Part shown: positions 38,783 through 47,849 of the stretch, in pieces
How positions within the stretch are numbered: position 1 is the first letter of the stretch
How the letters are laid out: every line of letters begins with the position of its first letter
DNA from: Burkholderia humptydooensis
GTDB lineage: Bacteria; Pseudomonadota; Gammaproteobacteria; Burkholderiales; Burkholderiaceae
Reading direction: 5' to 3'
Assembly: GCF_001513745.1 (NCBI RefSeq)
Contig: NZ_CP013380.1
Span: 2,418,001 to 2,482,000, forward strand
DNA: 64,000 nt
Translations under genes and position numbers: made by a program
The notes under the pieces: model-generated
Told to the model about the DNA's origin: nothing
The model's database searches: none
What the model saw: the letters and a program-made list of their open reading frames with translations, nothing else

Positions 38783-40321
38783 GTGCAATCTCCGGCAACA
38801 AGAGGGACGTTTGCACTCGCGGTTCTTGCAATCTCATCAATAATGGCCGGATGCGCAAGCATGGGCGATGTTGCACCGCAAGCCAAGCAGATCGATCCGG
38901 CGTCGCTCGACGCGGGCGCGGCGATCGCAGCGGCCGACCGCGACGCGGGCTGGCCCGCGGCCGACTGGTGGCGCGCGTATCGCGATCCGCAGCTCGATGC
39001 GTGGATCGCCGCGTCGCTCGCCGGCAACCCGTCGCTTGCCGCCGCGCAGGCCCGCGTGCGCGAGGCGCAATCGCTCGCGCGCATCGCGCACGCCGAGGAG
39101 CTGCCGCAGGTGAACGGCAACCTGTCGCTGATGCGCCAGCACTGGCCGGACAACGTCTACTACGGCCCGGGCCCGCTCGCCAACGCCGACACCTGGAACA
39201 ACACGGGCACGCTGAGCCTGTCGTACCACCTCGACCTGTGGGGCAAGAACAAGAACAACGCCGAGCGCGCGCTCGACGCGGCGCGCGCCCGCGCGGCCGA
39301 CGCGCGCGCCGCGCAGCTCGAGCTCGAGGCGAACGTCGTGCGCGCATACATCGATTTCGCGAAGAATTACGCGCTCCTCGACATCGCGCACGCGACCTAC
39401 GACCGCCAGAACGAGCTCGCCGAACTCGCGCGCAAGCGCTTGCGCGCGGGCATCGGCACGCAGCTCGAAGTCAGCCAGGCCGAGGCGCCTCTGCCCGATT
39501 ATTCGCAGCAGATCGATTCGTACGAAGAGGCGATCCAGCTCGGCCGGCATCAGCTCGCCGCGCTCGCCGGCAAGGGGCCGGGCGCGGGCGCGTCGCTCGC
39601 GCGGCCGAAGCTCGCGCTCGACGCGAACGCCGGCCTGCCGTCCGCGCTGCCCGCCGAGCTGATCGGCCGCCGGCCGGACATCGTCGCCGCGCGCTGGACG
39701 GTCGACGCGCAGACGCGCGGCATCGACGTCGCGAAGGCCGCGTTCTATCCGAACGTCGACCTGATCGCGTCGCTCGGCGGCTTCGCGGTCAGCGCGCCGT
39801 TCGCGACGTTCCTGCGCGCGATGAACGGCGGCTGGTCGGCGGGCCCCGCGCTCACGCTGCCGATCTTCGAGGGCGGCCGGCTGCGCGCGCAACTGGGCGT
39901 CGCGTCGGCGGGCTACGACGAGGCGGTCGAGCACTACAACCAGACGATCGTCGGCGCGCTCAAGGACATCGCCGACAACGTCGTGCGCCTGCACTCGCTC
40001 GACTCGCAGCAGAAGGACGCGGCGCGCGCGGTCTCGCTCACGCGGCGCTCGTATGATCTGTCGCACACGGGCTTCAGCCGCGGGCTCACCGACTACGTGA
40101 ACGTGCTCATCGCGCAGAGCCAGTTGCTGAGCGCGCAGGAGAGCCAGACGCGCGTCGAGGCCGCGCGTCTCGCCGCGCATGCGTCGCTGATGGTCGCGCT
40201 CGGCGGCGGGCTCGAAACCGCGGACGACGCGCCGCATGATGCGCCTGCAGGCGATGCGCGGCGTGCGGGTGCTTCGGGTGCTTCGGGCGCTTCGCCCGCA
40301 TCGGCGAGCGCCGTCCGCTAA
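38783..40321 (+). CDS. Outer membrane efflux factor (NodT/TolC family)
   Basis: 512 residues from GTG at 38783, preceded by AGGGAG. The signal peptide ends in a lipobox (IMAGC), so this is an acylated outer membrane lipoprotein. Two OEP repeats (about 60-250 and 270-480) with long alpha-helical stretches and beta-barrel strands are visible; motifs include WWRAYRDPQLD, LSYHLDLWG and LPIFEGGRL. It should provide the outer membrane channel for the FUSC/HlyD pump that follows. The C-terminal 30 residues are low-complexity Ala/Ser/Gly. Confidence 0.93.
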   Translation: MQSPATRGTFALAVLAISSIMAGCASMGDVAPQAKQIDPASLDAGAAIAAADRDAGWPAADWWRAYRDPQLDAWIAASLAGNPSLAAAQARVREAQSLARIAHAEELPQVNGNLSLMRQHWPDNVYYGPGPLANADTWNNTGTLSLSYHLDLWGKNKNNAERALDAARARAADARAAQLELEANVVRAYIDFAKNYALLDIAHATYDRQNELAELARKRLRAGIGTQLEVSQAEAPLPDYSQQIDSYEEAIQLGRHQLAALAGKGPGAGASLARPKLALDANAGLPSALPAELIGRRPDIVAARWTVDAQTRGIDVAKAAFYPNVDLIASLGGFAVSAPFATFLRAMNGGWSAGPALTLPIFEGGRLRAQLGVASAGYDEAVEHYNQTIVGALKDIADNVVRLHSLDSQQKDAARAVSLTRRSYDLSHTGFSRGLTDYVNVLIAQSQLLSAQESQTRVEAARLAAHASLMVALGGGLETADDAPHDAPAGDARRAGASGASGASPASASAVR

Positions 40322-40335
40322 CCAAGGAGCCGATC

Positions 40336-42537
40336 ATGTCCGCCGCCTCCCCCGCTTCCGCGCCGCCGCCGCAGTCGGCCGGCGCCGCATTCGTCGCGTC
40401 GATGAGCGACTGGGCGCGCACCGACGGCGCCGCGTGGCTCTATCTCGCGAAGGCACTCGCCGCCGCGTTCCTCGCGCTCGGCGTATCGATGGTGCTCGAC
40501 CTGCCCGCGCCGAAGACCGCGATGACGACCGTCTTCATCGTGATGCAGCCGCAAAGCGGCGCGGTGTTCGCGAAGAGCTTCTACCGGCTCATCGGCACGT
40601 TCGTCGGCCTGACCGCGACGCTCGCGCTCGTCGGCCTGTTCCCGCAGCAGCCGGTGCTGTTCCTGCTCGCGGTCGCGCTGTGGGTGGCCGCATGCACGGC
40701 GGGCGCCGCGCGCAACCGCAACTTCCGCAGCTACGGCTTCCTGCTCGCCGGCTACACGGCCGCGCTGATCGGACTGCCCGCGTCGCAGGCGCCGAACGAC
40801 GCGTTCATGACCGCGATGACGCGCGTCTCCGAGATCTCGGTCGGCATCCTGTCGGCGGGCGTCGTGAGCGCGTTGATCTTCCCGCAATACACGGGCGAGC
40901 AGATGCGCACGACCGTGCGCCGGCGCTTCGGCGCGTTCGTCGATTACGTCGCGGACGCGCTCGCGGGCGCGCTCGACCGCTCGAAGATCGAGAGCGTGCA
41001 CACGCGCTTCGTCGCGGACGTCGTCGGCTTCGAGGCCGCGCGCAGCATGGCCGTGTTCGAGAACCCGGACACGCGGATGCGCAGCGGCCGGCTGTCGCGG
41101 CTGAACAGCGAGTTCATGACCGCGTCGAGCCGCTTTCACGCGCTGCACCAGTTGATGAACCGGCTGCACGCGACGAGCGCGCAGGCCGTGGACGCGCTCG
41201 AACCGTATTTCCGCGAGATCGCGCCGCTGTTGTCGAACGACGGCGAGCACGTGCGCACGTCCGCCGACGCGGCGCGCGCGGCCGAGCAGTTGCTCGCGTA
41301 TCGCGACGCGCTGCCGCGCCGGATCCGCGCGACGCGCGCCGAGCACGAGACGCAGCCGGACTTCCCGCTCCTCGACTTCGACACCGCCTCCGAGCTGCTG
41401 TACCGCTTCATCACCGATCTGCACGCGTACGCGGCGACCTACGCGTCGCTCGCCGCGAGCACGCACGAGCGCGAACGCTGGATCGAGCGCTACGAGCCGC
41501 GCACGAACGCGACGGCCGCGCTGATCGCGGGCATCCGCACCGCGAGCGTGATGCTGCTGCTGAGCGTGTTCTGGATCTGCAGCGCATGGCCGAGCGGCGT
41601 GATGCTCGTGCTGAACGCGGCGGCCGTGTGCGCGCTCGCGTCGTCGTCGCCGCAGCCGACCAGGATGGCCGCGCAGATGGCGCTCGGCACCGCGTTCGCG
41701 GTCGTCACGGGCTTCGTGCTGATGTTCGGCGTCTATCCGCACATCGACGGCTTCGCGCTGCTGTGCGCGGCGCTCGCGCCGTTCCTCGCGCCCGGCGTGT
41801 TCATGTCGCTGAAGCCGAAGTACGCGGGCTGCGGTGCGGGCTACCTGATCTTCTTCTGCACGCTCGCCGGCCCGGAGAACCTCACGCATTACGACCCGAT
41901 CGGCTTCATGAACGATGCGCTCGCGCTCGTGCTGTCGATGATCGTGTCGGCGATCGCGTTCGCCGTGCTGTTCCCGCCGAGCGCGCCGTGGCTCAAGAAG
42001 CGCCTGTTCGCCGACCTGCGCCATCAGGCGGTCGCCGCGTGCCACGCGAGGCTGCCGGGGCTGCGCACGCGCTTCGAGAGCGGCGCGCGCGATCTGATGT
42101 TCCAGGCGCACGGCCTATCCGCCGACCAGCCCGACGCGCAACGCGACGCGCTGCGCTGGATGTTCGCCGTGCTCGAGACCGGCAACGCGGTGATCGATCT
42201 GCGCGACGAGCTCGCGGCGCTGCCGCGCGATCCGCGCTATGCGGCGACGATGCCGTGGCGGCGCAAGATCGAAGCGGCGCGCGACGCGCTCGCCGCGCTG
42301 TTCGGCAAGCCGGCGCCCGCGCGCTTTCACGCGGCGCTCGCCGCCGCGGTCGACGCGATCGCGTCGACGCAGCAGGCGCTCGTCACGTTCGCGCCGCCGC
42401 GCGAGGAGCGCCACCAGATGCAGCGGATCCTGTCGCACCTGCATTTCGTGCGCACCGCGCTGCTCGATCCGGAATCTCCGCTCGCCGCGCTGAACGGCGC
42501 GCGCGTGCCGCCCGACCGACAAGGAGTTTCATCATGA
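40336..42537 (+). CDS. FUSC family inner membrane efflux protein (AaeB type)
   Basis: 733 residues. Hydrophobic clusters at about 20-180 and 380-540 flank soluble parts, the two-halves layout of FUSC/AaeB proteins. It has the DLPAPKTAMTTVFIVMQPQSG segment typical of p-hydroxybenzoate efflux components. It would export aromatic carboxylic acids or similar compounds with the HlyD and outer membrane subunits of this operon. The stop overlaps the start of the DUF1656 gene (ATGA). Confidence 0.9.
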   Translation: MSAASPASAPPPQSAGAAFVASMSDWARTDGAAWLYLAKALAAAFLALGVSMVLDLPAPKTAMTTVFIVMQPQSGAVFAKSFYRLIGTFVGLTATLALVGLFPQQPVLFLLAVALWVAACTAGAARNRNFRSYGFLLAGYTAALIGLPASQAPNDAFMTAMTRVSEISVGILSAGVVSALIFPQYTGEQMRTTVRRRFGAFVDYVADALAGALDRSKIESVHTRFVADVVGFEAARSMAVFENPDTRMRSGRLSRLNSEFMTASSRFHALHQLMNRLHATSAQAVDALEPYFREIAPLLSNDGEHVRTSADAARAAEQLLAYRDALPRRIRATRAEHETQPDFPLLDFDTASELLYRFITDLHAYAATYASLAASTHERERWIERYEPRTNATAALIAGIRTASVMLLLSVFWICSAWPSGVMLVLNAAAVCALASSSPQPTRMAAQMALGTAFAVVTGFVLMFGVYPHIDGFALLCAALAPFLAPGVFMSLKPKYAGCGAGYLIFFCTLAGPENLTHYDPIGFMNDALALVLSMIVSAIAFAVLFPPSAPWLKKRLFADLRHQAVAACHARLPGLRTRFESGARDLMFQAHGLSADQPDAQRDALRWMFAVLETGNAVIDLRDELAALPRDPRYAATMPWRRKIEAARDALAALFGKPAPARFHAALAAAVDAIASTQQALVTFAPPREERHQMQRILSHLHFVRTALLDPESPLAALNGARVPPDRQGVSS

Positions 42538-42737
42538 TGCCGCGCGACCTCGCGATTCTCGACGCATACGTGCCGACCGTCGTGCTGATGTTCGTCATCG
42601 GCGCGTTCGCGACCTGGCTGATCGACCGCCTGCTCGCGTACACGGGCCTCTATCGCGTCGTCTGGCACCCGTCGCTGTTCCGGGCAAGCCTTCTCGTGTG
42701 CATTTGCGGCGGGCTGAGCCTCGCCGTCTACCGTTGA
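42534..42737 (+). CDS. DUF1656 small membrane protein (AaeX-like)
   Basis: 67 residues (65-66 if a later ATG is used). Two hydrophobic spans (VPTVVLMFVIGAFATWLI and SLLVCICGGLSLAVY) and the motif RLLAYTGLYRVVWHPSLFR define the DUF1656/AaeX family. It accompanies AaeA/AaeB pumps and probably helps assemble them. It overlaps the FUSC gene and is directly followed by the HlyD gene. Confidence 0.93.
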   Translation: MMPRDLAILDAYVPTVVLMFVIGAFATWLIDRLLAYTGLYRVVWHPSLFRASLLVCICGGLSLAVYR

Positions 42738-42738
42738 T

Positions 42739-43629
42739 ATGAATCGAACCATGCTCTTGCGAAAACTTTTCGGCTTCGTCGCGACAGCCGCCATCCTGAT
42801 CGTCGCGATCCTGATCGGGCGCACGCTGTGGGTCCACTACATGGACGAGCCCTGGACCCGCGACGGCCGCGTGCGCGCGGAGATCGTCAACGTCGCGCCG
42901 GACGTGTCGGGCGCGGTGGTCGACTTGCCGGTGCGCGACAACCAGTTGGTGAAGAAAGGCGACCTCGTGCTGCAGATCGATCCGTCGCATTACCAGATCG
43001 CGGTCGAGCAAGCGCAGGCGGCCGTCGCCGCCCGCCGCGCGGAGCTGCAGATGCGCCGCGCCGACGCCGCGCGCCGCGCGGATCTCGACGCGCTCGTCGT
43101 GTCGAAGGAAAGCCGCGAGAATTCGGCGCAGACCGCGTCGAGCGCCGAGGCGCAGTACCAGCAGGCGCTCGCCGCGCTCGACGCCGCGCGGCTCAATCTC
43201 GAGCGCACGCGCGTGGTCGCGCCCGTCGACGGCTACGTGACGAACCTGCAGGTCTTCAAGGGCGACTACGCGAGTGCCGGCCAGGCGAAGCTCGCGATCG
43301 TCGACAGCCATTCGTTCTGGGTCTACGGCTATTTCGAGGAAACGAAGCTGCCGCGCGTGAAGATCGGCGCGAAGGCCGAGATGCGGCTGATGAGCGGCGG
43401 CGTGCTGAAAGGCCATGTCGAGAGCATCTCGCGCGGCATCTACGATCGCGACAATCCGCAGAGCCGCGACCTCGTCGCCGACGTGAACCCGACGTTCAAC
43501 TGGGTGCGGCTCGCGCAGCGCGTGCCGGTGCGCATCCATATCGACGAGGTGCCGAAGGAACTCGTGCTGTCGGCGGGCACGACCTGCACGGTGATCGTCG
43601 AGCCCGACGGCGGCAAGCGCAAATCGTAG
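42739..43629 (+). CDS. HlyD family periplasmic adaptor (AaeA/EmrA type)
   Basis: 296 residues. One N-terminal membrane helix (LFGFVATAAILIVAILIGRTLW) is followed by a biotinyl-lipoyl-like half (VAPDVSGAVVDLPVRDNQLVKKGD), a coiled coil (about 85-150) and a beta-barrel part (FEETKLPRVKIGAKAEM). It bridges the inner membrane FUSC protein to the outer membrane factor. It starts 1 bp after the DUF1656 stop. It is the last gene of the operon; the chemoreceptor converges. Confidence 0.93.
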   Translation: MNRTMLLRKLFGFVATAAILIVAILIGRTLWVHYMDEPWTRDGRVRAEIVNVAPDVSGAVVDLPVRDNQLVKKGDLVLQIDPSHYQIAVEQAQAAVAARRAELQMRRADAARRADLDALVVSKESRENSAQTASSAEAQYQQALAALDAARLNLERTRVVAPVDGYVTNLQVFKGDYASAGQAKLAIVDSHSFWVYGYFEETKLPRVKIGAKAEMRLMSGGVLKGHVESISRGIYDRDNPQSRDLVADVNPTFNWVRLAQRVPVRIHIDEVPKELVLSAGTTCTVIVEPDGGKRKS

Positions 43630-43700
43630 CTCGCGACGCGGATGCGGGCGCGGGCGCGGGCGCGCCGAACCGCGGGCGGTGCAATCCGGATCGCGCGCGC

Positions 43701-45386
43701 TCAATCCACCGCGCCCACCGCGCGCGCGGGCAAGTGGAAGCGCCCGACCATCGCCTTGAGCATCTGCGCCTGCTCGTCGAGCGAGCGCGCGGCGGCGGCC
43801 GCCTCCTCGACGAGCGCCGCGTTCTGCTGCGTGCCGGCGTCCATCTGCGTGACCGCGCGCTCGATCGCGTCGATGCCCGAGCTCTGCTCGTTCGACGCAG
43901 CCGAGATCTCGCCCATGATGTCGGTCACGCGCTTCACCGCGCGCACGACGTCGTCCATCGTGCGCCCGGCGTCCTGCGCAAGCACCGCGCCGTTCGCGAC
44001 CCGCTCGACCGATGCGCCGATCAGCCCCTTGATCTCCCTGGCGGCCGTCGCCGAGCGTTGCGCGAGCGAGCGCACCTCGCTCGCGACGACCGAGAATCCG
44101 CGTCCTTCCTCGCCCGCGCGAGCCGCCTCGACGGCCGCGTTCAGCGCGAGGATGTTGGTCTGGAACGCGATGCTCTCGATCACGCCGATGATGTCGCGGA
44201 TGCTCTTCGCGCTCTCGTCGATCTCGTTCATCGTCGCAACCACGCGGCCGACCACCGTGCCGCCCGCCTCGGCGACCGACGACGCGTTCGCCGCGAGCGC
44301 GCTCGCCTGCCGCGCGTTCTCCGCGTTCTGGTGGACAGTCGACGTCAGTTGCCCCATGCTCGACGCGGTGCGCTCGAGCGCGACCGCCTGCTGCTCGGTG
44401 CGTTGCGACAGATCGAGATTGCCCATCGCGATCTCGCCCGCCGCGGACGCGATCGCCTCGGCGCTCGCGGAAATCTCGCGCACGGTGCCGGCCAGGCCCT
44501 CCTGCATGTCGCGCAGCGCATGCAGCATGCTGTCGTGGTCGCGCGCGTCGAGCCGGATCGCGTTCGACAGATCGCCGCGCGCGATGCTGACCGCGATGTC
44601 CTTCGCATACGCGGGCTCGCCGCCCAGTTGCGCGCCGAGCCGCCGCACGACCCACGCGGCGATCGCGAACGCGAGCACGACGAGCGCCGCCGTCATCGCG
44701 GCGAGCATCGCGAACGATTCGCGGAATATCGCGCCGGACGCATCGAGCGTCGCCTTCGACGCATCGCCGCGCGCGTCGACGAGCCCGTCGACGAGCTTCT
44801 CGAGCTTGCCCGTCTCGACGAGCAGCGACACGTCCTGCGAGCCGACCTGCCAGCTCATCTGCGACAGGTCGAGCGGCTGCTCGCGCACGAGCTTCACGAA
44901 GTCGCGCAGATGCGCGCTCCACGCGGCCACGGCCGCGCCGAACGCCTTCAGGCGCGCAGCGCCGTCGGCCGCGCCGTCCGCGTGGCGCTGCAGCGTCGCG
45001 AGCTCGGCGCCGATCACCGCGAGCCCCGTGTCGATGTCCGCGCCGAGATCGTCGCGCTCCTTCGCCGTCGTCGCGGTGATCAGCATCTTCTGCGCGCGGC
45101 TCGCGCGCAGCACCGACGCGCGCACCTCCTCGGCCGCGCGGCTCGCGACGTGCCCCTGCTCGTACACGGACTTGATCGAGCTGTTGAGCCGGCTGATCTG
45201 CGCAAGCGAAAACAGGCCGACGGCCAGCGTGCCGACGAGCAGCATCGCGAACGCGGCGCGCAGCGTCGTCTTCACCGACCATGCGCGGCGCGGGCGATGG
45301 GGCTTGCCGGGCTCGGGCGGGCGCCCGGGGTTCCCCGTCGCGTCGTCGGCCAAGAAGTGCTTGCCGGGCAGCGATACTCCTTTCAT
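43701..45386 (-). CDS. Methyl-accepting chemotaxis protein
   Basis: 561 residues from ATG at 45386. A longer frame to 45470 would overlap the candidate sigma-28 promoter, so the shorter start is preferred. Membrane helices at about 40-65 and 220-245 enclose a periplasmic four-helix-type sensor (TarH-like) domain. A HAMP domain and a cytoplasmic signalling domain follow, with the conserved hairpin tip [20 protein letters not shown]. It ends without the NWETF-type CheR docking peptide. The ligand is unknown. Confidence 0.93.
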   Translation of the reverse strand: MKGVSLPGKHFLADDATGNPGRPPEPGKPHRPRRAWSVKTTLRAAFAMLLVGTLAVGLFSLAQISRLNSSIKSVYEQGHVASRAAEEVRASVLRASRAQKMLITATTAKERDDLGADIDTGLAVIGAELATLQRHADGAADGAARLKAFGAAVAAWSAHLRDFVKLVREQPLDLSQMSWQVGSQDVSLLVETGKLEKLVDGLVDARGDASKATLDASGAIFRESFAMLAAMTAALVVLAFAIAAWVVRRLGAQLGGEPAYAKDIAVSIARGDLSNAIRLDARDHDSMLHALRDMQEGLAGTVREISASAEAIASAAGEIAMGNLDLSQRTEQQAVALERTASSMGQLTSTVHQNAENARQASALAANASSVAEAGGTVVGRVVATMNEIDESAKSIRDIIGVIESIAFQTNILALNAAVEAARAGEEGRGFSVVASEVRSLAQRSATAAREIKGLIGASVERVANGAVLAQDAGRTMDDVVRAVKRVTDIMGEISAASNEQSSGIDAIERAVTQMDAGTQQNAALVEEAAAAARSLDEQAQMLKAMVGRFHLPARAVGAVD

Positions 45387-45731
45387 CGATGGATCCCCGT
45401 TCTGATGCTGCGGCCGAAAAGGCGGTTTCGGCTTGACCGTCGGCGCTCGCGCGATACGTCTCGACAGCATCTACGGCAGGCGCTTTTTTTTCTTGAGTGG
45501 GGTATTACCCGTCGTTCCGGACGCAACGCCCGGCCGCCGGCCGCGCAAACGCTAAACACGCGGCCGGCGTGCGAACGCGCGCAACGGTCGCGCGCGGGGT
45601 TGTCCGATTTGCAACAAAAGTTGGCCGGACATTGCCGAAGCGACACATTACACTTCGTTGACCCATCAAAGAAAAACACGTGCCGCGCCCTTACGGGCAC
45701 GCCGCGCCCCTTCCGAGACACTCGCATCCGT
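45387..45731. other. Divergent regulatory region
   Basis: 345 bp without a gene between the chemoreceptor (-) and the MFS pump (+). It holds the candidate sigma-28 site listed separately. Toward the pump gene a GTTG-N8-CAAC-like region (about 45600-45625) is seen but not a convincing operator. Confidence 0.4.
45470..45496 (-). promoter_or_regulatory. Candidate sigma-28 (FliA) promoter
   Basis: On the minus strand TCAA (45493-45496), N15, then GCCGTAGA (45470-45477). The consensus is TAAA-N15-GCCGATAA, so spacing is exact, 3 of 4 match in the -35 and 5 of 8 in the -10. Position 84 bp upstream of the chemoreceptor start fits chemotaxis gene control. Confidence 0.5.
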
Positions 45732-46985
45732 ATGGAAACCAGCCTCGACAACCGCCCGCCCGTTGCCCGTCCCGCCGCATCGCCCGCGCCGGCCGCCGCC
45801 GTCTCGCGCACCGTCTACCCGGTGCTCGGCGCGATCAGCTTCTCGCATCTGCTCAACGACATGATCCAGTCGCTGATCCTCGCGATCTACCCGATGCTGA
45901 AAGCGGAATTCGCGCTGTCGTTCGCGCAGATCGGCCTCATCACGCTCACGTACCAGATCACCGCGTCGCTGCTGCAGCCCGTGATCGGCCTGTATACGGA
46001 CAAGCGTCCGCAGCCGTTCTCGCTGCCCGTCGGCATGGGCTTCACGCTCGCGGGCCTGCTGCTGATGTCGTTCGCGCCGACGTTCCCGTTCCTGCTCGCC
46101 GCGGCGGCCCTCGTCGGCTGCGGCTCGTCGGTGTTTCACCCCGAATCGTCGCGCGTCGCGCGAATGGCGTCGGGCGGCCAGCACGGGCTCGCGCAGTCGC
46201 TGTTCCAGGTCGGCGGCAACGCCGGCTCGTCGCTCGGGCCGCTGCTCGCCGCGCTGATCGTGATCCCGCACGGCCAGCGCAGCATCGCGTGGTTCTCGGT
46301 CGCAGCGCTCGTCGCGATCTTCGTGCTCGTGCAGATCGGCCGCTGGTATCAGCGTCATCCGGCCGCGAAGAAGAAGGCCGCGCACGCCGCGCATCCGACG
46401 CTGTCGCGCCGCCAGGTCGGGCTCGCGCTCGGCGTGCTCGTGCTGCTCGTGTTCTCGAAGTACTTCTATCTCGCCAGCATCAACAGCTATTTCACGTTTT
46501 ATCTGATCGACAAGTTCCACCTGTCGGTGCAGGCCGCGCAGATCCATCTGTTCGTGTTCCTCGCGGCCGTCGCGGCGGGCACGATCATCGGCGGGCCGGT
46601 CGGCGACCGGATCGGGCGCAAGTACGTGATCTGGGCGTCGATCCTCGGCGTCGCGCCGTTCACGCTGCTGCTGCCGTATGCGAACCTGTTCTGGACCACG
46701 GTGCTGACCATCGTGATCGGCGTCGTGCTCGCGTCCGCGTTCGCGGCGATCATCGTCTACGGGCAGGAGCTGATTCCGGGCAAGGTCGGCACGGTCGCCG
46801 GGCTCTTTTTCGGGCTGTCGTTCGGCCTCGGCGGCGTCGGCGCGGCGGTGCTCGGCCAGCTCGCCGACGCGACGAGCATCGCGTTCGTCTACAAGGTCTG
46901 CTCGTTCCTGCCGCTGATCGGCGTGCTGACAGTGTTCCTGCCGAACGTCGAGGGCAGGAAGAAGCTCGGCAGGCAAGGCGCCTGA
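45732..46985 (+). CDS. MFS transporter, fosmidomycin-resistance (Fsr) type
   Basis: 417 residues with twelve predicted helices and a Ala/Pro-rich N-terminal tail of about 25 residues. The motif SHLLNDMIQSLILAIYPMLK and GCGSSVFHPESSRVARM are typical of the Fsr subfamily. It would export small amphipathic drugs. Whether it is physiologically linked to the divergent chemoreceptor is unknown. It is convergent with the nucleosidase gene. Confidence 0.92.
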   Translation: METSLDNRPPVARPAASPAPAAAVSRTVYPVLGAISFSHLLNDMIQSLILAIYPMLKAEFALSFAQIGLITLTYQITASLLQPVIGLYTDKRPQPFSLPVGMGFTLAGLLLMSFAPTFPFLLAAAALVGCGSSVFHPESSRVARMASGGQHGLAQSLFQVGGNAGSSLGPLLAALIVIPHGQRSIAWFSVAALVAIFVLVQIGRWYQRHPAAKKKAAHAAHPTLSRRQVGLALGVLVLLVFSKYFYLASINSYFTFYLIDKFHLSVQAAQIHLFVFLAAVAAGTIIGGPVGDRIGRKYVIWASILGVAPFTLLLPYANLFWTTVLTIVIGVVLASAFAAIIVYGQELIPGKVGTVAGLFFGLSFGLGGVGAAVLGQLADATSIAFVYKVCSFLPLIGVLTVFLPNVEGRKKLGRQGA

Positions 46986-47060
46986 GGGATCGACAAGACC
47001 GAAGCAGCCGACGGGCGACGCGCGAGCGCGCGCCGGCCGCGCCGAACGCCATGCTTCGGA

Positions 47061-47849
47061 TCAGGCCGCGTTCGCCTTCGCGTGCGCGGCCAGAAACCGC
47101 TTCAGGATGCCCGACGAATAGGCGCCGGCGATGTCGGTGAGGAACGTCGTGAACGACGTGCTCGCGTGGTCGTCGGCGGTGTCGGAGATCGTGCGGACGA
47201 TCGCGCACGGCACGCCATACTCGTGGCACACCTGCGCGAGCGCGGCGCCTTCCATCTCGACCGCGAGCGCGTCCGGCAGCGTGTCGCGCAGCGCGGTCAC
47301 CTCGCGTTCGCTCGACACGAAGCGGTCGCCGCTGACGATGAGGCCTTCGTGTACGCGCGCGCCGTGCAACCGGAAGCGCGCGTTCAGCGTCGCGCCCTCG
47401 TCGTCGACGAAGCGCACGCAGGCCGCCTTCAACTGCGCGGCGAGCGCCGTGTCGGCGGCGAAGCGTGTGAGCCCGAGCAGCGGCACCTCGAAGCGCGGAA
47501 AGAGCGGCGACGCATCGAGATCGTGTTGCAGCAGCGCATCGGCGACGACCACGTCGCCGATGCTCACCTCGCTCGCGACGCCGCCCGCGACGCCCGTGAA
47601 CACGATCGCGCGCACGTCGAAGCGATGAATGAGCGCGCTCGCCGTCGCGGCCGCCGCGACCTTGCCGACCCGCGCGAGCGTGACGACGCACGGCACGCCG
47701 TGCGCGACGCCGACGTGGTAGTCGCGCTGGCCGAGCGTGATCGTGTCGACGGGCCCGCCGTCGCGCATCGCGGCGACAAGGTCGCCCAACTCCTCCGGCA
47801 GCGCGGCGAGGATGCCGAGCGGCCGGTCGAAAAACGTCTGCTGATTCAT
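47061..47849 (-). CDS. 5'-methylthioadenosine/S-adenosylhomocysteine nucleosidase
   Basis: 262 residues from ATG at 47849. It has the PNP/UDP phosphorylase fold: VFTGVAGGVASEVSIGDVVVAD, the substrate-binding EMEGAALAQVC (Glu) and ISDTADDHAS with the catalytic Asp. It hydrolyses MTA and SAH in methionine salvage and AI-2 precursor formation. It is slightly longer than Escherichia MtnN (232). It overlaps the uvrD stop by 4 bp (ATGA), so expression is coupled to the helicase. Confidence 0.9.
   Translation of the reverse strand: MNQQTFFDRPLGILAALPEELGDLVAAMRDGGPVDTITLGQRDYHVGVAHGVPCVVTLARVGKVAAAATASALIHRFDVRAIVFTGVAGGVASEVSIGDVVVADALLQHDLDASPLFPRFEVPLLGLTRFAADTALAAQLKAACVRFVDDEGATLNARFRLHGARVHEGLIVSGDRFVSSEREVTALRDTLPDALAVEMEGAALAQVCHEYGVPCAIVRTISDTADDHASTSFTTFLTDIAGAYSSGILKRFLAAHAKANAA

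Noticed and set aside
42595..45282. 895-codon minus-strand frame across the DUF1656 and HlyD genes
   Set aside because: Shadow of HlyD/DUF1656 genes and an alternate frame of the chemoreceptor; Arg/Gly/Asp-rich, no signatures.
42828..45731. Upstream extension of the Fsr-type transporter frame (open from 42828)
   Set aside because: The transporter begins at 45732; the upstream part overlaps three other genes in the wrong frame or strand and lacks a start signal.
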